From Desulfobulbaceae bacterium UBA2262 (GTDB taxonomy: Bacteria > Desulfobacterota > Desulfobulbia > Desulfobulbales > Desulfurivibrionaceae), in the NCBI GenBank assembly GCA_002347185.1, contig DDXK01000119.1:1-17445 (forward strand): a DNA stretch of 17,445 nt. Direction: 5' to 3'. The translations under genes and the position numbers were made by a program. Below the pieces are notes generated by a model. The model ran no database searches. It was not told where the DNA came from and worked only from the letters and a program-made list of their open reading frames with translations. Each line of letters starts with the position of its first letter. The stretch's first letter is position 1. Shown here in pieces: positions 1 to 5,968 of this stretch.

Positions 1-598
1 CGTCGAGCCTGGCCCGGTAGCCTTTAACCTCTTTTTCCCCCAGAAGATAGGCGGCCTCATCGCCGAACAGGGCTGAGGTGATCCGGCTGGCCAGATCCCA
101 GCGCTGCTGGTCGGTGAGCTCCGGGGAGTTCAGTGCCAGGGCGGTGTGCTGGAACTGTTCGGCCAGCTCGGCGAGCAGGGGCAGGGGCTGAGAGGGCGGG
201 GGGAGCTTGGCCTGATGGCGGGGGTTGGCGGCGTGGCCGGTGGTGAAATAGCGGTGAAGCACATCGTCGCATTCGTTCTGGTAGACAACGATCTTGGCGC
301 GGAGGTCTTTCTTGACCCGGCTGGCGTCGATGTCCGCCAAAAAACCGGTGAGCTTGCGCAACGGCATGGAAAGCGTGCTCCTTTGCTTCCCGTCTCCTAC
401 TGTTGCCATGATGGCAACAGTAGCCCATCTGTCTTTGTTCCTGTGTAACCGTCTTGATTGGGCGGACCAATCAAGCCCCATGCCTTCCACGATGGGACGA
501 AGGGGCACATATGGCTCGTTGTCGTGCTCCACGACATAGAGGGTGTCGCCGTGGAACTCCACCGCTTCCAACTGGTGCTGCTTCTGCTGCTCTTTCAT
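1..598 (-). CDS. Phage antirepressor, P22 AR N-terminal domain (partial, runs off left edge)
   Basis: 199 codons are visible and remain open to the window edge. The N-terminal domain matches the P22_AR_N pattern: a FHGDTLYVVEHDNEPYVPLR-type start (residues 15-34), the IVEGMGLDWSAQ block (36-47), MPLRKLTGFL (78-87) and YQNECDDVLHRYF (106-118). Proteins of this family inactivate phage repressors or otherwise relieve immunity in the cytoplasm. The start ATG at 596-598 has AGGAG seven bases upstream and overlaps the stop codon of a 25-aa ORF (ATGA), so translation is probably coupled. Upstream lies a C4-type antisense RNA gene with target sequences in the leader. The C-terminal domain is not visible, so the effector half and the final size are unknown. 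The family call is firm; antirepressor activity is inferred from family and context. Confidence 0.88.
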   Translation of the reverse strand, partial: MKEQQKQHQLEAVEFHGDTLYVVEHDNEPYVPLRPIVEGMGLDWSAQSRRLHRNKDRWATVAIMATVGDGKQRSTLSMPLRKLTGFLADIDASRVKKDLRAKIVVYQNECDDVLHRYFTTGHAANPRHQAKLPPPSQPLPLLAELAEQFQHTALALNSPELTDQQRWDLASRITSALFGDEAAYLLGEKEVKGYRARLD

Positions 599-672
599 GA
601 CTGTGCTCCTACTTTGAGGGGAAAATATTTCCCGCCCATTGCGCTCTCAAACGCAAAAATGGGCGGAACCAT
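595..672 (-). CDS. 25-aa ORF in the icd position, overlapping the antirepressor start
   Basis: The ORF starts at ATG 670-672 and ends in TGA at 595-597, overlapping the antirepressor ATG as ATGA. The peptide begins MVPPIFAFESAMGG. No good Shine-Dalgarno sequence precedes it. It lies across a strong hairpin (632-666), and its start sits at the edge of the predicted antisense-target block. In phages P1 and P7 the icd ORF occupies the same place, overlapping ant, and its translation is what the C4 RNA blocks. I see no sequence likeness to Icd itself, so only the position supports the comparison. It may serve mainly as a translated control leader. Confidence 0.45.
   Translation of the reverse strand: MVPPIFAFESAMGGKYFPLKVGAQS
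632..666 (-). promoter_or_regulatory. Leader hairpin upstream of antirepressor ribosome site
   Basis: A 9-bp perfect stem (CCGCCCATT with AATGGGCGG) continues after a 3-base bulge as a 3-bp stem closed by an 8-base loop, which reads TTTGAGAG on the minus strand. The same loop octamer is displayed by the second hairpin of the C4-like RNA at 809-824. Both can pair with the CTCTCAA block at 673-689, so this hairpin may compete with the antisense RNA for the same partner. Confidence 0.6.
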
Positions 673-734
673 GCGGGTTGAGAGACCGGCAGTAGGCACC
701 GGCGAGCCCGAAGGCTCCCCGCACGGCCCGCCCA
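673..734 (-). promoter_or_regulatory. Predicted antisense target blocks (a and b) in antirepressor leader
   Basis: Two stretches of the minus-strand leader are complementary to the upstream C4-like RNA. Block b (673-689, minus CCGGTCTCTCAACCCGC) pairs with the hairpin at 809-824 with one bulge and one mismatch in the core. Block a (719-734, minus TGGGCGGGCCGTGCGG) pairs with CGCACCGCCC of the RNA if three bases loop out. A two-arm interaction of this sort is how P1 and P7 C4 RNAs act. Confidence 0.6.
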
Positions 735-762
735 AAAGGGAGCAAAGCCATGCTGCGGACGC

Positions 763-793
763 AAAAAAACCGCCGATACTGCTGGGGGCGGTG
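763..793 (-). terminator. Intrinsic terminator at end of C4-like RNA
   Basis: On the minus strand ACCGCC and GGCGGT form a stem around a loop of about 11 bases, followed by a run of seven T. It separates the short antisense RNA from the antirepressor message, so ant expression would need read-through or processing. Confidence 0.7.
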
Positions 794-843
794 CGTCCAC
801 CCACTGTTCGGGCTCTCAAACCCGGCGCCGGTATCCCGGCGAC
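763..843 (-). ncRNA. C4-type antisense RNA controlling the antirepressor
   Basis: A consensus-like promoter (850-879) predicts a start near 843. An intrinsic terminator ends in a U run near 763, giving an RNA of about 80 nt, the size known for P1/P7 C4 RNA. It folds into successive hairpins: CGCCGG/CCGGCG with a 4-base loop (826-841), CGGG/CCCG with loop TTTGAGAG (809-824), a GGTG/CACC hairpin, and the terminator stem CCGCC/GGCGG. Loop and strand sequences complement two blocks in the downstream leader. In the P1/P7 system, C4 and ant come from one promoter and C4 blocks leader translation, which stops ant expression. Evidence here is promoter, size, fold, complementarity and position next to a P22_AR_N gene. 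I could not score it against a covariance model. Confidence 0.75.
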
Positions 844-849
844 AGGAGA

Positions 850-879
850 ATCATAGCCCGAATCAGGGGCGGATGTCAA
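850..879 (-). promoter_or_regulatory. Sigma-70 promoter for C4-like RNA and antirepressor
   Basis: On the minus strand TTGACA (874-879) is followed after 18 bases by TATGAT (850-855), six of six and five of six consensus matches. It is the best promoter match I found in the element and fits strong expression of an immunity RNA in the lysogen. Confidence 0.8.
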
Positions 880-884
880 ATAAT

Positions 885-913
885 TTGAGAAAATGGCCTG
901 CTCCAGGCATGAT
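885..913 (+). promoter_or_regulatory. Divergent promoter for the 111-aa ORF
   Basis: TTGAGA (885-890), a 17-base spacer and CATGAT (908-913) face right, back to back with the C4 promoter; the two -35 boxes are five bases apart. The predicted start near 920 leaves about a 40-base leader before the ORF at 961. Confidence 0.5.
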
Positions 914-960
914 AGGCAGAGGTTCCCCAACCATCCAAACCACACAAGGAGCAGACCAAG

Positions 961-1296
961 ATGGACATCGTCGGAATAATCAAAAACGGTTTCTCTATCC
1001 CCGCCACCTGGAATAGCCTGGTAAAAGCAATCAGGCCGCACGGCAAGCGCGCAAGAACATGGATCGCCAGCACCCACCGCGTCAATACCGGGGATGGCCG
1101 GGAAACCGTGCTGCTCTTTGCTGCGGATGACATTCTTCATATCGTGCAAGACTTCCAAAATCCTGAGATTGGCGGACAATGCCTCAATATCGAAACGGCC
1201 GGGGAGTATTACAAACTCACAATTTCGTTGCCAGAAGGTGTACTAGAATGCCTAGAACGAGTCCAACCACAAAGCAAGAGGCCCCGAAAGCCTTGA
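961..1296 (+). CDS. Hypothetical phage protein, 111 aa
   Basis: Not recognised. The ATG at 961 follows AGGAG with eight bases between, and a reasonable promoter lies at 885-913. The protein is soluble in character, with no membrane segment and no Cys cluster. It starts MDIVGIIKNGFSIP and ends in a basic tail (QSKRPRKP). It is transcribed against the surrounding early genes and away from the C4-antirepressor unit, so its promoter shares control DNA with that immunity switch. Its last 80 bases overlap a minus-strand 42-aa ORF at 1217-1345. One of the two could be spurious, but both have good ribosome sites. A role in immunity or in countering the antirepressor is conceivable only from position. 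Confidence 0.55.
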   Translation: MDIVGIIKNGFSIPATWNSLVKAIRPHGKRARTWIASTHRVNTGDGRETVLLFAADDILHIVQDFQNPEIGGQCLNIETAGEYYKLTISLPEGVLECLERVQPQSKRPRKP

Positions 1297-1345
1297 AGGA
1301 CAGCTCCAAGGCTGCGCCGATCACATCTTTATCATCACTGTTCAC
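1217..1345 (-). CDS. Small membrane protein, 42 aa, GTG start
   Basis: Starts at GTG (1343-1345) behind a full AGGAGG five bases upstream and ends in TGA at 1217-1219. The N-terminus is short and acidic (MNSDDKD). One hydrophobic helix spans about residues 20-39 (FGASCFVVGLVLGILVHLLA), and the protein ends in TKL. It follows the primase gene by 75 bases on the same strand and overlaps the end of the opposing 111-aa ORF by 80 bases. Single-helix peptides of this size in phages include holin-like, exclusion and type I toxin-like proteins, but nothing in the sequence decides between them. The ribosome site and helix make it likely to be real. Confidence 0.6.
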   Translation of the reverse strand: MNSDDKDVIGAALELSFKAFGASCFVVGLVLGILVHLLATKL

Positions 1346-1383
1346 GTTTCCCTCCTAAACCCAAGTAGGTTGTGAAGACCACG

Positions 1384-1410
1384 CCACTATAGCCTGAGCG
1401 CAGGCAGTGG
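1384..1410. promoter_or_regulatory. Stem-loop between primase and small membrane gene
   Basis: CCACT/AGTGG and GCCTG/CAGGC form a 10-bp stem with a 3-base bulge on one side and a 4-base loop. No T run follows on either strand, so it is not a typical terminator. It could be an mRNA processing or stability element, or a protein-binding dyad. Confidence 0.4.
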
Positions 1411-1420
1411 ATGTTCTGGA

Positions 1421-2851
1421 TCATAACGCCGCCCCGCAGGCCTTGAAATTCCTGGCCCCGATCACCTTGTGCGGATGCCGCGAGATGAAGTTGCCGGCCG
1501 CGATGCTCTTAAAAACCAGCTCCGAGAGCCGCGAGGCCGTGCCCTTGTTTGCCGTGCGCCATTCCGGCGTCCAGATGATGCGGAGATCGCCGTACTCGTT
1601 TTTCTGGACCCTCACCGGATGGGCGCCGAGGATGGCGCCAAGCTCCGCGACATCATCGCCGGCCGGCTCCATTGGCTGCGCCTCGCAGCGCTCATCGGCC
1701 TGTTTTTTCCCTCCCCCCCCTTCTATCACAGTTGATTTCGCGGCCAGGTTCGCAAGGTCTACCTGAGTCAACGCCGGAGGCAGCCCGGCAATGATCCATC
1801 GGCGGATATCCAGCCCTGCTGCCGCCGCTTCGCCTGGATCCTTGTGGCCTGGCACCGGCCAGCGCCTGGCCTGCCGGAACGTCTCCAGCCACCAGGCGCT
1901 GGCCTTGGCGCCTGCCGGATCGCTATCGAGGGAAACCAGAATCCTGAGAGCAGCCCCCAGGAGCGCGGTTGCCTCCTGATCCGGCTTCGCCGTGGCATTC
2001 CAGGTGGTGACCGCGCCGATCAGGCCCTGGCCCTCCTGGGCGGCCAGGTAGGCGTCGAGGCCGGACTCCACCACCATGAAGGCCTTGGCGGATCTGTTGA
2101 GCACCATGGTGGCATGGGAGCTGCCCTCGATGAGCTGATATTTGATGCCAGACAGGAAGGCCCTGACATCTTCATCGCGGCGCCGGATGCGGAGCTGCAC
2201 GGCACGGCCGTCGCCATCGAGGAGCGGGAGGACCAGGCCACGGGGCAGCCAGAGGGCCTTGTCGCGGCCGTTGTCTTTCTTCGCGGCCGGCAGGCCCCAG
2301 GCCGCCCGGGCCCGGTACAGGTCTTTCCCGTTTTCGCCTGGGTTGAAGCCGATGCGGTAACGCCTGGCGGTTTCCAGGCTAAGGCCACGCCTGGCGAGCA
2401 GCTCCTGACCCTCTGCCGAGGCGAGGAGCTGCTCATGGCACCAGAGGGAAAATTCCTGGGCCTTGGCGAGCCAGGCCTCGGCCGGCTGATCATAGACATG
2501 CGGGACAAACTCCTGCCGCCTGGGGACGGGAGGACGCGGCGACTGGTGGCGGACATAGCCGGCACCGTCCTTCTGGACGCCGAGGATGCCGCAGGCCTCG
2601 CGGAAGGTCTTGCCGTCGAAATCGACGAGGAACTGGATCATGTCGCCATACTTGCCGCACCGCCGGCAGGTGTAGACATAGCCATCCGCCTTGTCCGGCC
2701 AGATCTGGAAACGATCCGGAGGGCCCTGGTCCGGCCGGCGCGGAGACCCGTCGCCGCAGCCGGGGCAGGCGGAATGATATTCGCCGCCGTGCTTGTTTCC
2801 GGCGCGGAAAGGAGTGATGCCATGGGATTCGAGCAATTCTTTTATATTCAT
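1421..2851 (-). CDS. Phage DNA primase, zinc-binding plus TOPRIM, DnaG type
   Basis: 476 aa. A CHC2-like zinc finger is formed by C29, C32, C62 and C65 (CPGC...YTCRRC). The TOPRIM core has Glu262 in FMVVESGLDAYL, the DSD pair (D309, D311) in ILVSLDSDPAGA, and a later GHKDPGEAA element near 335-345. These residues bind the catalytic metals of DnaG primases, which lay down RNA primers at the fork. No helicase domain is present. The SF3 helicase is encoded by the gene just upstream (stop at 2984, 132-base gap), so together they cover the functions fused in P4 alpha-type proteins. The ATG at 2851 has a weak AAGG eight bases upstream. A tail of about 80 residues after 400 is unassigned. A run of eight G on the coding strand, at 1713-1720, is a possible slippage site. 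Confidence 0.9.
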   Translation of the reverse strand: MNIKELLESHGITPFRAGNKHGGEYHSACPGCGDGSPRRPDQGPPDRFQIWPDKADGYVYTCRRCGKYGDMIQFLVDFDGKTFREACGILGVQKDGAGYVRHQSPRPPVPRRQEFVPHVYDQPAEAWLAKAQEFSLWCHEQLLASAEGQELLARRGLSLETARRYRIGFNPGENGKDLYRARAAWGLPAAKKDNGRDKALWLPRGLVLPLLDGDGRAVQLRIRRRDEDVRAFLSGIKYQLIEGSSHATMVLNRSAKAFMVVESGLDAYLAAQEGQGLIGAVTTWNATAKPDQEATALLGAALRILVSLDSDPAGAKASAWWLETFRQARRWPVPGHKDPGEAAAAGLDIRRWIIAGLPPALTQVDLANLAAKSTVIEGGGGKKQADERCEAQPMEPAGDDVAELGAILGAHPVRVQKNEYGDLRIIWTPEWRTANKGTASRLSELVFKSIAAGNFISRHPHKVIGARNFKACGAAL

Positions 2852-2983
2852 AAAACTACCTTTTTTCTTTTTTTCCTGTATTGCCCATAAAAGGGAGGAA
2901 GGGGAGTATGGGGACCGGGACGCGCAAAACCGCCCATGTGTGTATTGCGTTTTTTAGAGTTTTGCGATTCCGCCCCCCTATGG
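2852..2983 (-). other. Intergenic stretch between helicase and primase
   Basis: 132 bases with no convincing gene. A 29-codon ORF (2848-2937) ends on the primase ATG but lacks a ribosome site. The stretch includes one copy of the GTATTGCG octamer (2942-2949) that also occurs twice upstream of the CII-position gene. Confidence 0.4.
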
Positions 2984-4660
2984 TCACCTGGTCCACCTAT
3001 CGTCACCCTTTGTCTCGGAGGCCAGCATGATGGCCTGGTAGTCACTGCTGACGGCGACGCCTCTGTAGTGGTAGACGCCATTTGCCCGCTTGCGCTCAAA
3101 CAGACCTGTCGCCTGCAGCTTCTGGCCAAAGGCCCGCTGCGACGGGAGGAATCGCTCCTTGGCGTTGACGTTTGCCAGATACCAGTGGCTGAATGCCTCA
3201 TACAGCTCTGAGGCATTCGCCTTGAACCCTTCGCCCTGGTCGCAGCAAGCGTCGAGGAACTGGCCGATGTAGTTTTCGTCCTCCCGATAGTCTAGGGTTG
3301 CCTCACGGACTGATTGCGGCGGCTGCAGGCCGATTTTCTGCCACTGGATGCAGCCGGCGACCAGCCAGGCAAGGATGGCGTCGGCCTGGGATCTGAGCTT
3401 GTCTGGAAGATATTTGTCTGCCTTTCGCTCGTTGGGCTTGAGCGGCTCCTCATCGTCATCCGCCCTGGACACAAAGGAAAACTTGTGAGGGACCAGGATG
3501 CAGCGCTCCCAGAAAGCGAAATCCGTGTCCGGGGCGTTTGGCTTGTGATTGGTGAGCAACATGAGGAGGTGGCTCGGGATGAATCGAGTGAGTTGCTTGT
3601 CGTAGAGGCCTCGTCCGGTGAGGGTGTCGCCGCCGGTGAGCCATTTGACCTTGGCTGCAGAGAAGCGGCGCCCCTCATCCGTCTCGCTGGCAATGGCCAG
3701 GCGCAGGCCCTTGAGGGCCATGATCTCCGGCGAGGAGCCGCCGGCGGAGGTGGAGCGATTGCCGTCGAGGAGCATCTCGGCAGGCACCGGCCCGGCATAA
3801 TCGCCAAGTACATGGGTAAGGGCCTCGACAACCAGGCCCTTACCGTTGCGGCCCCGGCCAAAGAGCACCGGGAAAACGTGCTCGATATTGAGCCCGGTGA
3901 TTCCGTAGCCATACAGGCGCTGCATGTACTTGATGATCTGCTCGTCGCCGCCATAGATGGAGAGGAGGGCATCTTCCCAAAAAGAGAAATCGTCCCCGCC
4001 ATCGAGGCCGTGGAAGCTGGCCTTTGCCCGCTTGGAAATGTAATCCTCCGGCCTTCCTGGTTCGAGCTCGCCTGTCTTGAGGTTGATCACCCCGTTGGCG
4101 CAGGCCAGGAGCCAAGGGTTGAGATCGAAATCGGCAGCCCGCACCGCCAGGGAGAGGACCGGATTGGTGTGGGCGAACTTGAGGCAGTTCTGCCGACCGG
4201 AGTCCTTGCGGAGCCGTTTGACCCTGGCCTTGACCTGATCGATGCGATCTCCGAGATAGTCTTGTTTTTTCTTTGCCTCCTCTGAGCCATCGGCCATGGC
4301 CTGGGCCAGCTTGCCGCCCAGGACCTCGATCTCCTTTGCATAGCGGAGGGCGACATTTTCCACGGCGGAGACAGCCAGGTCCATCTCATCACGGACCCAG
4401 GAGTGGCGATCCCAGGCAAACCAGCTCTCGCTTCCCTTGGCAAAGACAAACTTGTCTTTGTGCAAGGCGGCATAGAGGATGCCATCGCCGAGCTCGTTGG
4501 CATCGAGGCACTCCATCACAAACTTGGAATTGATCTCGATGGCGGTTGCCTTTGTGGTATCCTTGGCCTCACTTTCTATCTGGGCGGCCACCCCGGCCCG
4601 GATCTGGAGGACAATCTCTGCCTCATCTCCAGGGCTTGAATTATGTTCCTGATCAGCCAC
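2984..4660 (-). CDS. SF3 helicase, phage/plasmid P4-type primase C-terminal domain
   Basis: 558 aa. Walker A is GRGRNGKG (268-275), the acidic B motif is LAIASETDEG with E326, and the sensor region is LLMLLTNHKP (366-374) with N371. A D5_N-like region precedes the motor (about 190-265), and a C-terminal winged-helix-like part follows (about 480-545). Such proteins are hexameric 3'-5' replicative helicases that open the phage origin. The N-terminal 190 residues show no primase active site and include a charged, probably coiled stretch near 110-155; the primase is a separate gene downstream. The start is GTG at 4658-4660, with AGGGG seven bases upstream, and overlaps the end of the zinc-ribbon gene by eight bases, which suggests coupled translation. 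Confidence 0.92.
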   Translation of the reverse strand: MADQEHNSSPGDEAEIVLQIRAGVAAQIESEAKDTTKATAIEINSKFVMECLDANELGDGILYAALHKDKFVFAKGSESWFAWDRHSWVRDEMDLAVSAVENVALRYAKEIEVLGGKLAQAMADGSEEAKKKQDYLGDRIDQVKARVKRLRKDSGRQNCLKFAHTNPVLSLAVRAADFDLNPWLLACANGVINLKTGELEPGRPEDYISKRAKASFHGLDGGDDFSFWEDALLSIYGGDEQIIKYMQRLYGYGITGLNIEHVFPVLFGRGRNGKGLVVEALTHVLGDYAGPVPAEMLLDGNRSTSAGGSSPEIMALKGLRLAIASETDEGRRFSAAKVKWLTGGDTLTGRGLYDKQLTRFIPSHLLMLLTNHKPNAPDTDFAFWERCILVPHKFSFVSRADDDEEPLKPNERKADKYLPDKLRSQADAILAWLVAGCIQWQKIGLQPPQSVREATLDYREDENYIGQFLDACCDQGEGFKANASELYEAFSHWYLANVNAKERFLPSQRAFGQKLQATGLFERKRANGVYHYRGVAVSSDYQAIMLASETKGDDRWTR

Positions 4661-4931
4661 CAGCTTTCCCCTTTAATGAAAAAATAGTCCGCCTGGAGAT
4701 CCCTCCGGCCTTGGCCAGCATCTCTGCGGTGAGTGTTTTTCCGATATTGGCGGCCATGGCGATGAGGACAGCACGGACCTCCGGGTGGAGCCGTTTCCGG
4801 GCCGGTCCCTCAACAAACTGCCGGCCGCAGCAGGCAGCCTTGCAGAGCCACATCCTTTTCCCCTGGGGCGAGTAGCCGTTTTTCACAGGGGATGGGGTGA
4901 AGCAGAAAGGACAGACCGGAGCCTCAGACAT
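4653..4931 (-). CDS. Zinc-ribbon plus helix-turn-helix protein resembling IS1 InsA
   Basis: 92 aa from the ATG at 4929-4931. The frame is open further upstream, but the start MSEAPVCPFC begins the recognisable domain and GGGGGTGGG precedes it. The Cys pattern CPFC (7-10) and CKAACCGRQFV (30-40), with KNGYSPQGKRMWLC between, is the InsA/transposase zinc ribbon layout. Residues about 55-90 (MAANIGKTLTAEMLAKAGGI...RRTIFSLKGK) form a probable HTH. No transposase catalytic domain, terminal inverted repeat or InsB frame follows, so it is not an insertion sequence. It overlaps the helicase start and is probably a DNA-binding replication or regulatory protein borrowed from the InsA fold. Function is inferred. 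Confidence 0.7.
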   Translation of the reverse strand: MSEAPVCPFCFTPSPVKNGYSPQGKRMWLCKAACCGRQFVEGPARKRLHPEVRAVLIAMAANIGKTLTAEMLAKAGGISRRTIFSLKGKAGG

Positions 4932-5264
4932 GCAGCCCACCCCCATCCATACCAATGCACCCATGGCCCGCCATTCCAAAATTCCAAACAAAACCAGAAT
5001 TACAAAAATGCACTTTCTTCGCGGTCTTACGTACCCGTGAGGCTCCATGCCCCAGGAGGACCCGCGAGTCCCGGTGACCATCTTTTCTTTCTGGGCTGAC
5101 TCTATGAGGAGGGGGGAGGGGGAGGAGGGCCACGGCGCGGCCTCCCCCAACCATGGCCGCAGAGGCTGCGGCGAATGATACGGCACAGAGATCCGCCGGC
5201 GGCAACGAACAACGCAACGGCCTCGAGGCCTTGCGGCCATGGGCTTGTCCAGGCGAACAGGGGA
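4932..5264 (-). other. 333-base stretch without a confident gene
   Basis: The two minus-strand open frames through here have proline/arginine-rich translations typical of chance frames in GC-rich DNA. One is the upstream extension of the zinc-ribbon gene and contains a hydrophobic stretch just before it. A purine-rich run of about 25 bases lies at 5106-5130 on the plus strand. ATTCCAAA occurs twice in tandem near 4975-4990. The stretch may hold a replication origin or promoter for the helicase genes, but I see no clear iterons or promoter. Confidence 0.4.
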
Positions 5265-5555
5265 TCATAGTATCCTCACCCGGGGCCTGGTCGGTATTTC
5301 GATGGCATTGGCAATCCGTCTGCCTTTTCCCCAGGAAACAAAGCCGAGGATGGCCGTGGAGAGATACACGGCAAACATGACAAGATCCGCCCATTGTCCG
5401 CGCATTGCATGCACCACCATCCAGCCGGCATTTGCGATGATCCACAAAACAAAACAGGCCCGGAGCTTCCGGACGTTAAGCAACGCCCCAGCCACTCCGA
5501 GCCCGGACAATGTCCACGCAACCACATCGATCAAGCTCAATGAATCGCCCCACAC
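5265..5555 (-). CDS. Small three-helix membrane protein, PnuC-like
   Basis: 96 aa with three hydrophobic segments (about 9-27, 33-50, 57-75) and a basic C-terminus. The W38-x3-N42-x2-W45 pattern and spacing recall the NMN transporter PnuC, but this protein is less than half the length of bacterial PnuC, so a full transporter would need oligomerisation. Short PnuC-like proteins are known in phages. The annotated GTG (5553-5555) overlaps the upstream gene by 19 bases. An alternative TTG at 5538-5540 overlaps it by four and has GGGG seven bases upstream, so the first five residues are uncertain. Nicotinamide-nucleotide uptake is a guess; membrane localisation is sound. Confidence 0.65.
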   Translation of the reverse strand: MWGDSLSLIDVVAWTLSGLGVAGALLNVRKLRACFVLWIIANAGWMVVHAMRGQWADLVMFAVYLSTAILGFVSWGKGRRIANAIEIPTRPRVRIL

Positions 5556-5791
5556 AGCGCGGCGGCCGCAACATTCTCGGCCCCTGGCAACTCTTTTACT
5601 TTTGAGAAACGCTCAATCAGTGTGTTGAGCACGTCCTTGCGCTCATCCTTCTTGGCCGCGGCAACGGCACACTCGAAATAAAAAAGTACTGCCCCCTTTA
5701 TCCCTGGCCTTTCGCCAACCATGTCGAGGATCTCCTCGATATGCTTTCGACAGTCGGCCGAGGTGATCGGCCCTTTCATCCCTGCATTCAT
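5537..5791 (-). CDS. Hypothetical phage early protein, 84 aa
   Basis: Not recognised. The ATG at 5791 has AGGAGG five bases upstream, the best ribosome site in this gene cluster. The sequence is mostly helical, with a centre of KGAVLFYFECAVAAAKKDER and a single conserved-looking Cys pair at residues 14 and 41. Its stop overlaps the start of the PnuC-like gene, and the Cys-rich gene ends 33 bases upstream, so it is part of one leftward operon. Translation signals and packing make it real; function is unknown. Confidence 0.75.
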   Translation of the reverse strand: MNAGMKGPITSADCRKHIEEILDMVGERPGIKGAVLFYFECAVAAAKKDERKDVLNTLIERFSKVKELPGAENVAAAALCGAIH

Positions 5792-5824
5792 TTCTCCCTC
5801 CTGCTGATTTCTCTCGCCATGGCA

Positions 5825-5968
5825 TCAATCATGCCCTGGCCCTTCTTGGTATTTGATGTCAGCCTCCCATGCCTTGCATGCTTTCCCGCTCCTGGATGGG
5901 CAACCATAGGCCTCTCTCCACTTGCAGTTTCTGCAAAGCGCCGGCATCCTGATCAGCTTTGCGGCCAT
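5825..5968 (-). CDS. Cys-rich small protein, 47 aa, probable zinc binder
   Basis: Starts at ATG 5966-5968 with AAGGAG five bases upstream; a longer frame upstream lacks a better start. Four cysteines, C12-x2-C15 and C23-x7-C31 (ALCRNC...YGCPSRSGKAC), suggest a single zinc site. The start lies inside the end of the 69-aa gene (16-base overlap), so the two are translated together. Small zinc-knuckle proteins of this kind are common in phage early operons and usually have no assigned role. Confidence 0.7.
   Translation of the reverse strand: MAAKLIRMPALCRNCKWREAYGCPSRSGKACKAWEADIKYQEGPGHD

Noticed and set aside
57..470. 137-codon minus frame at the left edge
   Set aside because: Another minus frame, open from 598 to base 1, encodes the P22_AR_N domain; this one is its shadow.
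595..1179. 194-codon minus frame through the C4 region
   Set aside because: It crosses the promoter, the structured RNA and the terminator; only its last 25 codons are plausible as the icd-position ORF.
1844..2890. 348-codon open frame on the plus strand
   Set aside because: Antisense to the primase, with no ribosome site or recognisable domain.
2848..2937. 29-codon ORF ending on the primase ATG
   Set aside because: No ribosome site, and the translation is low-complexity proline/lysine sequence.
3314..4285. 323-codon open frame on the plus strand
   Set aside because: Antisense to the SF3 helicase.
4653..4931. An IS1-type insertion sequence
   Set aside because: Only an InsA-like zinc ribbon is present; no InsB domain, terminal inverted repeats or target duplication are seen.
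5106..5130. Purine-rich tract as a replication-origin signal
   Set aside because: Single tract without iterons or an AT-rich unwinding region; not enough to call an origin.
5788..5832. 14-codon ORF overlapping the Cys-rich gene end and the 84-aa gene start
   Set aside because: Overlaps look like coupling, but the peptide is too short to judge and its last codons are the ribosome site of the next gene.
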